NCBI GenBank assembly: GCA_009778535.1
Contig: WRJP01000063.1
Location: 1 to 9,865 of the forward strand
DNA length: 9,865 bases
Direction of reading: 5' to 3'
Source of the DNA: Propionibacteriaceae bacterium
GTDB taxonomy: Bacteria; Actinomycetota; Actinomycetes; Propionibacteriales; Propionibacteriaceae
Under the pieces are notes generated by a model, which did no database searches, was not told where the DNA came from, and saw only the letters and a program-made list of their open reading frames with translations. This document shows positions 1 through 6,184 of the stretch, piece by piece (the first letter of the stretch is position 1; every line of letters starts with the position of its first letter). Position numbers and translations under genes: made by a program.

Positions 1-1298
1 AGCCAGAAACTGCGGCAGCCAAACCTGCACGGACACGAACCCGCAAACCCGCCGCACCCAAGGCAGCGATACCTGCCACAGATAGTAGCGACGATGCGGT
101 GGTCGCGCAGCCAGCACGCGTAGGTGCGGTTGTTACCGATGAATCCCAAGCTGAAGCTGAACTGACCGTTTCTGAGTTTCTCACTGATGCCAACTTGGAC
201 ATCAAATACACCCGTGACGGCGACGATGTTTTGGTTACGTTAGGGAAGCGTTCACTTGATGATGTGGATGATTCTGATTTTGAACCGCTAGAAGAAGCAA
301 AGGTTGAAGCAGAACTATCTGAGGACAAAGGATTCAGTCTTTCTGACACTGACGATGCCGATGAACCTGAACAGCAGGTGATGGCCGCCGGAGCCACGGC
401 TGATCCGGTTAAGGATTATTTAAAGCAGATCGGAAAAGTTGCGCTGCTCAACGCCGAGCAGGAGGTTACGCTGGCCAAGCGTATTGAGGCCGGATTGTTT
501 GCTGAGGAGACTTTGCACTCACCTGAGATAACTCCAGAAAGCATCGAGGATTTGGAGTGGATTCGGGACGACGGACGCAAAGCAAAGAACCATCTGCTCG
601 AAGCGAATCTGCGTCTGGTCGTGTCGCTGGCAAAGCGCTATACCGGACGTGGGATGCTGTTTCTGGATTTGATTCAAGAGGGCAATCTTGGCCTAATTCG
701 GGCGGTGGAGAAGTTTGATTACGCAAAGGGTTATAAGTTCTCAACCTATGCGACTTGGTGGATAAAGCAGGCAATCACTCGCGCAATGGCTGACCAAGCC
801 CGCACTATTCGCATTCCGGTTCACATGGTTGAGGTTATCAACAAGTTGGCTCGGGTGCAGCGTCAGATGCTGCAAGATTTAGGACGCGAGCCTACGCCAG
901 AAGAGTTGGCTAAAGAGCTGGATATGACTCCGGAAAAGGTCATCGAGGTTCAGAAATACGGGCGGGAACCGATTTCTCTGCACACACCGTTAGGTGAGGA
1001 CGGCGATTCAGAATTCGGTGATCTGATCGAGGATTCCGAAGCGGTAGTTCCTGCTGAAGCAGTGAATTTCAGTTTGTTGCAGGAACAACTCCACGATGTT
1101 TTGGATACGCTGAGCGACCGTGAAGCTGGCGTGGTCTCAATGCGCTTCGGCTTGACTGATGGCCAACCCAAAACTCTCGACGAGATCGGGAAGGTCTACG
1201 GAGTAACAAGAGAGCGAATCCGGCAGATTGAGTCCAAGACGATGAGCAAGCTGCGGCATCCATCTCGTTCACAGGTGCTGCGCGACTATCTGGACTGA
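1..1298 (+). CDS. rpoD: Primary sigma factor, RpoD/HrdB/SigA type (5'-partial)
   Basis: This is the housekeeping sigma-70 factor, which directs RNA polymerase to -10/-35 promoters. The frame is open from nt 3 with no stop upstream, so the gene starts outside the window; the GTG at 99 is only an internal codon. The visible N-terminus has a basic Ala/Pro/Lys/Arg-rich stretch (about nt 3-120) and then a strongly acidic stretch (about nt 130-390), the split-charge extension known in actinobacterial HrdB/SigA. Region 1.2 is at about nt 402-491 (DPVKDYLKQIG). Region 2 is at about 588-803, with NLRLVVSLAKRY, the DLIQEGNLGL core-binding helix and STYATWWIKQAI for -10 recognition and melting. Region 3 begins at RIPVHMVE (about 813). 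Region 4.2, the -35-binding helix-turn-helix (TLDEIGKVYGVTRERIRQIE), is at about 1173-1232, and the protein ends in the usual LRDYLD. All conserved regions are intact. It converges on the S9 peptidase gene, with 2 bp between stop codons. The assignment is near certain; the N-terminus is missing. Confidence 0.97.
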   Translation, partial: PETAAAKPARTRTRKPAAPKAAIPATDSSDDAVVAQPARVGAVVTDESQAEAELTVSEFLTDANLDIKYTRDGDDVLVTLGKRSLDDVDDSDFEPLEEAKVEAELSEDKGFSLSDTDDADEPEQQVMAAGATADPVKDYLKQIGKVALLNAEQEVTLAKRIEAGLFAEETLHSPEITPESIEDLEWIRDDGRKAKNHLLEANLRLVVSLAKRYTGRGMLFLDLIQEGNLGLIRAVEKFDYAKGYKFSTYATWWIKQAITRAMADQARTIRIPVHMVEVINKLARVQRQMLQDLGREPTPEELAKELDMTPEKVIEVQKYGREPISLHTPLGEDGDSEFGDLIEDSEAVVPAEAVNFSLLQEQLHDVLDTLSDREAGVVSMRFGLTDGQPKTLDEIGKVYGVTRERIRQIESKTMSKLRHPSRSQVLRDYLD

Positions 1299-1306
1299 GA
1301 TCAGTC
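1293..1306. terminator. Short palindrome spanning both convergent stop codons
   Basis: GACTGA-GA-TCAGTC is a perfect 6+6 inverted repeat. It contains the TGA of rpoD (1296-1298) and, on the other strand, the TGA of the S9 peptidase (1301-1303). It would fold as a 5-bp stem with a 4-nt loop in either transcript. No U-tract follows on either side, so an intrinsic terminator is doubtful. It may be a weak bidirectional pause or processing hairpin, or a by-product of two stop codons facing each other. Confidence 0.25.
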
Positions 1307-3229
1307 GGTAGGTAACACGAATCCGTAAGTTTTCGACAGGAAGTCTAGGCACAGGCGTGCAGTTTCGATGATGCTTTCGGCCTTCCTAAAACCGTGACCT
1401 TCGCCTTCAAATACTTTCATGGTGACTGGCAATCCAAGTGTTTGCGCAGCTTCGGCAATCGCATACGCCTGCTGTGGCGGTACCACCAGGTCGTCGGCTC
1501 CTTGCAGCAGCAGCAGCGGACAGTTGAGTTTGTCTAGGTGATAGATCGGAGAACGCTCCAAATAGACCTGCCGCTGGGCAGGGTAGGGAGCAATCAAACC
1601 GTCGAGGTAGCGACTTTCAAATTTGTGGGTGTCGGTGGTCATGGCTTCCAGATCGCCGACACCATAAATGCTTATCCCAGCACTGAATAGGGTCGAGGTG
1701 GTTAAGGCTCGCAGCGTGGTGTATCCGCCTGCTGAGCCACCGCGGATTGAGATTTTTGCTGGGTCAGCTAGACCAGCGTTAACTAGAGCTTTCGCTGCAT
1801 CAACACAATCTTGCACATCAGCAATGCCCCAATTCCCATGCAAACGCTCGCGATATTGTTTGCCGAAACCGGTTGAGCCGGAATAGTTCACGTCCAGAAT
1901 TCCGATTCCTCTGCTCGTCCAATATTGAATATCCAACCTAAATTTCGGGCTGGAGTAGGACGTTGGGCCGCCATGACTCCAAACTTGTACTGGTGGTAAT
2001 TCACCTGCCGGTGCTTGAAAATCGGGATTTATGGGCGGGTAGTACCAAGCGTACGTTTCCTGGTTTGCGCCATCCCAAACTAGCGGCTGGGCGATGGAAA
2101 TGTGTTCATTTGTGAACTGGGACGACTGAGCAGATTGCACACTATCGCTTTCAATTACCGTCAGGGCTGGAGCGTCCCTGTGCCAGTCCAGCACCACTAA
2201 TTCGCTAGCACGATCTGCGTAGCCAAACATTGCGGTTGTTTGAACACCATGTCCAAAGATTCGGATGGAATTTGCTGCTGTCTCAATCGCAACGAGAGAG
2301 GCATTTTCGCCCTGATTATTATCGCATTTGAGCACTCCGAGTTTGGAAATGCCTGCATCCAGCCAGGAACATCCGATGCGGTCATCGTCAAGAATTGAAT
2401 ATGGGGCTGGGTCAGGTGTCCACATCGGGTCAGCGAAGTCATATGGTTCGTTGTGCAACGCGGTCACTGCCGGAGCTTTGGAAGTCAGCTCGCAGCGATA
2501 GAAATTCCAATACCCGCTCAGGTCGCTGAGGTAGATCAGCGACCCGCTAGGTGTCCAAGCCGGATAGACCGCTGCTTGTGCGGTTTGTGAAGAAACTTGA
2601 TAACTGGCTTGTGGCGCTCCAAAGGGTGCTGCCATGATGCGAGTCTCATCCCAGGGCATATTGGGGTGATTCCATTCCATCCAGGCCAACATTCCCTGCG
2701 AACTCAGGACTGGGTAGGCATAAAAATCTGCGCCTTGTACCAGCGTCACTAGCTGACCAGACTCAGTATGTGCGGCAAATATAGTGTTTCTTGCTTCTCC
2801 GGTGCCACGATGATCTTCACATACTCCCAGCAGCAAATTCTGCTCTGGATAGAAACTAAGGCATCCATAGCGAAGGGAGCTGTTTTCCCCGCTGAGCCAA
2901 AGACTGTCAACGCCGTCTTTTACGATATGCAGATCACCAGAAGGCCAATCTGAATAGATCACGCTACCGCCGCTCACAGTCCAAGCTCCGCCTCCATATT
3001 CATTGATTCCGCTACGAACGTACCGTTTGGGCGTAACCTGTTCGACACCACCTCCTAGCAAACGGCGCCGAAAAATGGAGACTCTCCCAGCTTCTTGGGC
3101 GATGGCTTGTCCCCAGTACGCATAACCTTGGTCGATCTGACCATAGCTATGTGCGATACCGTTCGAGTTTCCCACTAAATCTTCAGCACTGATAGGTGAA
3201 ACCCATGATCCATATGACGCAATCTTCAT
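1301..3229 (-). CDS. S9-family prolyl oligopeptidase / acylaminoacyl-peptidase-like serine peptidase
   Basis: This is a predicted cytoplasmic peptidase of the prolyl oligopeptidase family, 642 aa from the chosen start. The first ~390 residues are irregular and rich in Trp, Tyr and Gly, as in the beta-propeller that gates these enzymes (for example YPAWTPSGSLIYLSD, about residues 222-236). The C-terminal third is an alpha/beta-hydrolase: oxyanion motif VWSHGGPTS (about 416-424), VNYSGSTGFG (about 447-456), nucleophile elbow GGSAGG with Ser499, acid GADDLVVPP with Asp580 and GEGHGF with His612. The full triad is present and the length is normal. I chose the ATG at 3227-3229 (MKIASYG). The same frame runs 34 codons further upstream, but that stretch overlaps the zinc-ribbon gene and looks non-coding. 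An extended -10 lies 6 nt before this ATG. There is no signal peptide. Family assignment is firm; exact substrate (dipeptidyl, acylaminoacyl or oligopeptidase) cannot be told from sequence. Confidence 0.93.
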   Translation of the reverse strand: MKIASYGSWVSPISAEDLVGNSNGIAHSYGQIDQGYAYWGQAIAQEAGRVSIFRRRLLGGGVEQVTPKRYVRSGINEYGGGAWTVSGGSVIYSDWPSGDLHIVKDGVDSLWLSGENSSLRYGCLSFYPEQNLLLGVCEDHRGTGEARNTIFAAHTESGQLVTLVQGADFYAYPVLSSQGMLAWMEWNHPNMPWDETRIMAAPFGAPQASYQVSSQTAQAAVYPAWTPSGSLIYLSDLSGYWNFYRCELTSKAPAVTALHNEPYDFADPMWTPDPAPYSILDDDRIGCSWLDAGISKLGVLKCDNNQGENASLVAIETAANSIRIFGHGVQTTAMFGYADRASELVVLDWHRDAPALTVIESDSVQSAQSSQFTNEHISIAQPLVWDGANQETYAWYYPPINPDFQAPAGELPPVQVWSHGGPTSYSSPKFRLDIQYWTSRGIGILDVNYSGSTGFGKQYRERLHGNWGIADVQDCVDAAKALVNAGLADPAKISIRGGSAGGYTTLRALTTSTLFSAGISIYGVGDLEAMTTDTHKFESRYLDGLIAPYPAQRQVYLERSPIYHLDKLNCPLLLLQGADDLVVPPQQAYAIAEAAQTLGLPVTMKVFEGEGHGFRKAESIIETARLCLDFLSKTYGFVLPTD

Positions 3230-3235
3230 GCTGCG

Positions 3236-3241
3236 ATTATG
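3236..3241 (-). promoter_or_regulatory. Extended -10 (TGcCATAAT) for a leaderless S9 peptidase mRNA
   Basis: On the minus strand CATAAT is preceded by TGC (an extended -10, TGn) and followed by exactly 6 nt (CGCAGC) before the ATG. This spacing would put the transcription start on the A of the start codon. There is no Shine-Dalgarno in front of the ATG and no convincing -35. It lies in the 34-bp gap after the zinc-ribbon gene, so the peptidase may have its own promoter. Confidence 0.5.
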
Positions 3242-3263
3242 GCATGGACAAGCAGGGTTGGGA

Positions 3264-3599
3264 TTACGGGCGGCGGTGCCAGCAGGAAGTGTGCCAGTGC
3301 CTTCGCTCAGCGACTGCCGAGTCTGAGCCAATACTGGGGGCGAGAGGCCAAGCTACTAGGTGTGCAGTTTTGGCCGGTATGGGCTGTTGGCATCCCGGAC
3401 AGAGATACTCTTTCACGGCGTTATCTGAGGCCATATTGCTAACCATCCAACGTCCGTCGCTCTTTCTTTGCACCCCAGCAAAGCGATCAATTATCGGCCG
3501 CGCAGGCCGCAGATGTTTTGAAGGACGTTTTGCCACGACGGCGATCTTACTATCTTGCTTGTCATCACCAGTAACTGGTCGATGTGCTTTACCCTTCAT
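3264..3599 (-). CDS. Small basic zinc-ribbon-like protein next to nucS (often labelled 'ATP/GTP-binding protein')
   Basis: This is a 111-aa protein whose C-terminal half has a probable zinc site: YLCPGCQQPIP (Cys67, Cys70), HLVAWP (His80) and RRHWHTSCW (His101, His103, Cys106). From memory, actinobacteria carry a small conserved family with the same layout (CPGC..IP...HVVAWP...RRHWH..CW), often automatically named 'ATP/GTP-binding protein' and found beside nucS. I see no Walker motif, so that name looks unjustified. The first ~50 residues are Lys/Arg-rich and low in hydrophobics, perhaps a disordered nucleic-acid-binding tail (inference). The frame is open up to 3707, but that extension overlaps nucS. 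I take the ATG at 3597-3599, which has a -10-like hexamer 6 nt upstream. It is divergent from nucS across 38 bp and lies 34 bp upstream of the peptidase on the same strand. Its function is unknown; the neighbourhood suggests a DNA-related role at most. Confidence 0.8.
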   Translation of the reverse strand: MKGKAHRPVTGDDKQDSKIAVVAKRPSKHLRPARPIIDRFAGVQRKSDGRWMVSNMASDNAVKEYLCPGCQQPIPAKTAHLVAWPLAPSIGSDSAVAERRHWHTSCWHRRP

Positions 3600-3605
3600 A
3601 GCCGG

Positions 3606-3611
3606 AGAGTA
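3606..3611 (-). promoter_or_regulatory. -10-like TACTCT for a leaderless zinc-ribbon gene
   Basis: On the minus strand TACTCT is followed by 6 nt (CCGGCT) and then the ATG at 3599, spacing that would start the mRNA at the start codon. There is no purine-rich Shine-Dalgarno. It lies 14 bp from the oppositely oriented -10 of nucS, so the two promoters overlap. Confidence 0.4.
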
Positions 3612-3625
3612 ACGCCCAGAAGGGG

Positions 3626-3631
3626 TAGCAT
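3626..3631 (+). promoter_or_regulatory. -10-like TAGCAT for a leaderless nucS mRNA
   Basis: TAGCAT is followed by 6 nt (AGCGGG) and the GTG start of nucS at 3638, so transcription would begin at the G of the start codon. No TTG-type -35 is seen 16-18 nt upstream; that position would fall on the divergent gene's own -10. The GGGG beside the start is too close to act as a Shine-Dalgarno. Confidence 0.45.
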
Positions 3632-3637
3632 AGCGGG

Positions 3638-4318
3638 GTGCGAGTATTGATAGCCGAGTGTCAGGTGGATTATGCTGGACGACTCGCTGCGCATCTGCCG
3701 TTTGCAAAGCGGCTGATCATGGTGAAATCTGATGGGTCAGTCTCGATACATGCAGATGATCGAGCCTACAAACCGCTTAATTGGATGAGCGCACCTTGCG
3801 TATTAAAAGTACTTGAAAGCGCTCCTGATGCTATAAACCAGGTGTGGGAAGTATCAAACTCCAGCGGCGACACCCTCCGAATCACGCTGGGAGAAATCGA
3901 TTTTGACCAGACGTTCAACTTAGGCCAAGACCCCGGGCTGCGCAAGGACGGCGTCGAAGCTCATCTGCAAGCCTTGTTGGGGGAAAATCCGGAGGTTTTC
4001 GGCGAGGGCTGGAAGCTAGTGCAGCGTGAATACCTGACTCCAATCGGTCCGGTTGACCTGCTATTTCGCGATAACGTCGAGCGATATGTCGCGGTTGAGG
4101 TTAAGCGACGTGGCGAGATAGATGGCGTGGAGCAACTGTCGCGCTATCTCGAAATGATGAATGCCGACCCACTCCTTGCCCCGGTGCGGGGCGTGTTTGC
4201 CGCGCAAGTTATCAAACCGCAAGCAAAGACCTTGGCTGCCGTACGAGGTATCGAATGCGTGAGTGTTGACTACGACGCGCTGCGCGGAATCGACAATGCC
4301 GAAGATCGGCTTTTCTGA
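3638..4318 (+). CDS. nucS: Mismatch-specific endonuclease NucS/EndoMS
   Basis: NucS/EndoMS cleaves DNA at mismatches and provides the non-canonical mismatch repair of actinobacteria and some archaea that lack MutS/MutL. The 226-aa protein has the usual length. The N-terminal DNA-binding domain carries DYAGRLAAHLP (11-21) and HADDRAYKPLNWM (38-50). The C-terminal PD-(D/E)XK nuclease core shows GPVD with Asp140, VEVKRRGEIDGVEQL with Glu154 and Lys156, and Gln166, so the catalytic set looks complete. It ends in DRLF, matching the short C-terminal motif that binds the sliding clamp in this family. The start is GTG at 3638 with no Shine-Dalgarno but a -10 hexamer 6 nt upstream, suggesting a leaderless mRNA. 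It is divergent from the zinc-ribbon gene (38 bp) and convergent with the AI-2E-family gene (6 bp between stops). A terminator-like hairpin overlaps its last codons. Confidence 0.96.
   Translation: MRVLIAECQVDYAGRLAAHLPFAKRLIMVKSDGSVSIHADDRAYKPLNWMSAPCVLKVLESAPDAINQVWEVSNSSGDTLRITLGEIDFDQTFNLGQDPGLRKDGVEAHLQALLGENPEVFGEGWKLVQREYLTPIGPVDLLFRDNVERYVAVEVKRRGEIDGVEQLSRYLEMMNADPLLAPVRGVFAAQVIKPQAKTLAAVRGIECVSVDYDALRGIDNAEDRLF
4298..4314 (+). terminator. Terminator-like hairpin inside the 3' end of nucS
   Basis: GCCGA-AGA-TCGGC forms a 5-bp, mostly G/C stem with a 3-nt loop, followed directly by TTTTCT. This fits a minimal Rho-independent terminator for the plus-strand transcript. It lies before the nucS stop codon (4316-4318), so most of the structure is coding. 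The stem is short and the U-tract has only four uninterrupted T, so efficiency would be modest. Confidence 0.45.
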
Positions 4319-4324
4319 GCCGGG

Positions 4325-5614
4325 TTATCTGCGATTCAAGTGGGGCAGCAGCACTTCACGGTAGAGCAAAACCAAGGCTGCCATGAGTGGAACGCCGAGG
4401 ATCGCACCTATGATGCTTCCAGTCAAGTAACCGCCGGAGGCTACTGCCAAGATGACGGCCACCCCAGGTACCTGCACCGACTTGGAATAGACCTTCGGCG
4501 CGATGAAATAGGCGTCAAATTGTTGATATGCGAACAATAAAACCAGACATAAAATCCCTGTTATTGGGGAATATGTGAACCCGAAACCGGCAATCGCCAG
4601 AATCGCTATCGTCGATCCGACTAGCGGAATGAAGTACAGAATCATCAACATGGCTGCCAGTGCCAGCGCGTATCTGTTGAACCCTTCGGGAATACCAATA
4701 ATCGAGAGCACGATTAAGGTGTAGAGGGCAGCCATAGTAGCTACAAAGAACAGTCCGGAAACGTAAACGCCGACTTTCTTGAAGATTTCGTTTACTAGGT
4801 ATTTGGCTCTGGGGCGTCTGGACGCGGGAGCCAGCGAATAGAAAAGTTCCTTGATGGCGGGCATGCTCGCCAAGAAGTAAATCGTGACGACAACAGTCAA
4901 AACTGTAGATACTAATGCGTTAGTAATGAACCAGGCAGTGCCTGCGACGCTGCCGAACAACCAGGTTACCAATTCACCCGAGGTGAGGAACATCAGAAAG
5001 CGACTAGAAATCTCGAACTGCTCGTCAATGAGTGCAATCTGCTCATTCTGACGTAAATTATCAATTATTGTCGGGATTTGACCTGAGAGTGAGGTTGCTT
5101 GCTCAATCAACATCGGAATGACCGCCCAGAATGCCAACCCCACTACTACTAGCACTAGTAGCGCAACTAACACTACGCAGATTCCGCGTCGGATACCGCG
5201 ATGATGCAGCCAGGACACCGCTTGGTCTAGGCCGAGGGCGACCATCATGGCAAGCAAGATCAATGTGATTACGCCGCTCAGTTGGGTCAACCCAATAGAT
5301 AATCCATACGCAGTAAGTCCACCGGCAGTTGCGAAGAAACCTAGGTGGAAGGGATTACGCAGCAGCAACGAGGTGGCACTTGGACTACTGATTGGGCCTG
5401 TGTCGATGTCAGGGGGAGTTGGTTGGGTGACTCGCTTCCAGCGCTTTAGCCAGTTGCGCGGCACTCCATCAGGGTCAGTCAACTCGGATGGAGTCTGGGA
5501 TTGCCGCACAGTTGGTTGTGCCGGAACTGGAGGTGGTGCAATGGGCTGAAAAGTGCCGGATCTGGGAAACGGCGGGTTTGGTTCAGACACATCCACTCCT
5601 GTCATATTTGTCAC
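4325..5614 (-). CDS. AI-2E family membrane protein (PerM/YdiK-like)
   Basis: This is a polytopic membrane protein of the AI-2E/PerM family, whose members are proposed exporters or antiporters; named substrates are uncertain. It has 429 aa from GTG 5614, or 426 from ATG 5605; an in-frame TAA lies just upstream of the GTG. Residues 1-80 form a Pro/Ser/Thr-rich hydrophilic N-terminal tail. Membrane segments follow at about 90-130 (probably two), 144-170, 225-250, 283-308, 315-345, 351-365 and 384-418. Family landmarks are YFIPLVGSTIA (about 327-337) and YFIAPKVYSKSVQVPGVAV (about 369-387), then GGYLTGSIIGAILGVPL (about 394-410). The soluble loop at about 170-225 is the usual one between the second and third helical blocks. 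The start is ambiguous: neither candidate has a good Shine-Dalgarno or a -10 at leaderless spacing. It lies 89 bp downstream of the epimerase gene and may be cotranscribed, although a hairpin sits in that gap. Confidence 0.9.
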   Translation of the reverse strand: MTNMTGVDVSEPNPPFPRSGTFQPIAPPPVPAQPTVRQSQTPSELTDPDGVPRNWLKRWKRVTQPTPPDIDTGPISSPSATSLLLRNPFHLGFFATAGGLTAYGLSIGLTQLSGVITLILLAMMVALGLDQAVSWLHHRGIRRGICVVLVALLVLVVVGLAFWAVIPMLIEQATSLSGQIPTIIDNLRQNEQIALIDEQFEISSRFLMFLTSGELVTWLFGSVAGTAWFITNALVSTVLTVVVTIYFLASMPAIKELFYSLAPASRRPRAKYLVNEIFKKVGVYVSGLFFVATMAALYTLIVLSIIGIPEGFNRYALALAAMLMILYFIPLVGSTIAILAIAGFGFTYSPITGILCLVLLFAYQQFDAYFIAPKVYSKSVQVPGVAVILAVASGGYLTGSIIGAILGVPLMAALVLLYREVLLPHLNRR

Positions 5615-5621
5615 CCATTAG

Positions 5622-5640
5622 CTTGCCATGTTTAGGCAAG
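5622..5640. repeat. Perfect 6-bp inverted repeat before the AI-2E gene
   Basis: CTTGCC-ATGTTTA-GGCAAG is a perfect 6+6 inverted repeat with a 7-nt spacer, 7 bp upstream of the GTG start of the AI-2E-family gene. It could be a small operator or a hairpin in the leader of that gene. No U-tract follows in either direction, so it is not a standard terminator for the epimerase gene. Confidence 0.45.
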
Positions 5641-5703
5641 AGCACAAGTCGCACGCACTGAAACTAGCAAACCAGTTGCAGGCGAGTCCTGGTGCTGTCA
5701 GAA

Positions 5704-6150
5704 CTAGTGACCTTCGGTCTTTTCGACGATCTCTAGGAGAATTCCGCCGGTTGACTTCGGATGCGCAAAGTTAATCTTTGAGCCAGCTGTGCCGATCTTC
5801 GGTGCGTCATAGAGCAACTTGACTCCACGTTCGGTCAGGATTTGCGATACCTTCTCAATGTCGGCGACTCGGTAGCAAACTTGCTGAACGCCGCCGCGTC
5901 CGCCATTGTTTTCCAGCCACTTAGCTATCGTGCTCTCGGGATTTAACGGGGCAAGGAGTTGAAGCTGGGCATTTTCGGGCAATTGATCGCCAGTGCCCAG
6001 CATTGCTTCTTCTACACCTTGTTCGACGTTGGTTTCGCGGTGGAGCAGTTTCCATCCGAACACCTGAGTGTGCAGCGTAATGGCTTCGTCGAGGTTGGGG
6101 ACGGCATAGCCGACATGGTCGAGGCAGATAAACAGATCGTCGTTATTCAT
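5704..6150 (-). CDS. mce: Methylmalonyl-CoA epimerase (VOC fold)
   Basis: It interconverts (S)- and (R)-methylmalonyl-CoA, linking propionyl-CoA carboxylase to methylmalonyl-CoA mutase. The protein has 148 aa, the usual length, and two paired VOC halves. The first opens with LDHVGYAV (His12) and includes LQLLAPL (Gln64). The second opens with VQQVCYRV (89-96) and ends with ILLEIVEK (Glu140). In the Propionibacterium shermanii enzyme the metal ligands are His12, Gln65, His91 and Glu141. Here all positions align, but the third ligand is Gln90, not His. From memory, a QQ pair at this site is also seen in mycobacterial homologues near nucS. The YDAPKIGTAGSKINFAHPK segment (114-132) is typical. 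The start is ATG at 6150, with a -10-like TAAAGT 7 nt upstream. It lies 34 bp downstream of pgm, so it could be read from pgm or from its own promoter. Confidence 0.92.
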   Translation of the reverse strand: MNNDDLFICLDHVGYAVPNLDEAITLHTQVFGWKLLHRETNVEQGVEEAMLGTGDQLPENAQLQLLAPLNPESTIAKWLENNGGRGGVQQVCYRVADIEKVSQILTERGVKLLYDAPKIGTAGSKINFAHPKSTGGILLEIVEKTEGH

Positions 6151-6157
6151 GTTGCAT

Positions 6158-6163
6158 ACTTTA
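6158..6163 (-). promoter_or_regulatory. -10-like TAAAGT for a leaderless mce mRNA
   Basis: On the minus strand TAAAGT is followed by 7 nt (ATGCAAC) and the ATG of the epimerase gene. There is no Shine-Dalgarno. It lies in the 34-bp pgm-mce gap, which suggests independent leaderless transcription of mce in addition to any read-through. Confidence 0.4.
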
Positions 6164-6184
6164 GCTGTTTTCTGTTAGAAGCGT

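Noticed and set aside
99..101. GTG at 99 as the start of the sigma factor gene
   Set aside because: The frame is open to the left edge and the upstream codons encode the basic Ala/Pro/Lys stretch expected of an actinobacterial sigma N-terminus, so the gene starts outside the window.
3230..3331. N-terminal extension of the S9 peptidase to 3331
   Set aside because: It overlaps the zinc-ribbon gene on the same strand, has no family similarity, and the ATG at 3229 has a good extended -10 at leaderless spacing.
3603..3608. A classical -35 box for nucS
   Set aside because: The bases at 17-nt spacing (CGGAGA) do not resemble TTGACA; the promoter, if real, relies on the -10 and start spacing.
3196..3612. 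Plus-strand 138-aa frame opposite the zinc-ribbon gene
   Set aside because: It is antisense to a frame with a recognisable Cys/His motif, spans a gene boundary, and has an irregular Cys/Arg-rich composition typical of shadow frames.
3600..3707. Upstream extension of the zinc-ribbon protein to 3707
   Set aside because: It would run into nucS on the opposite strand and shows no family similarity; the ATG at 3599 is better placed.
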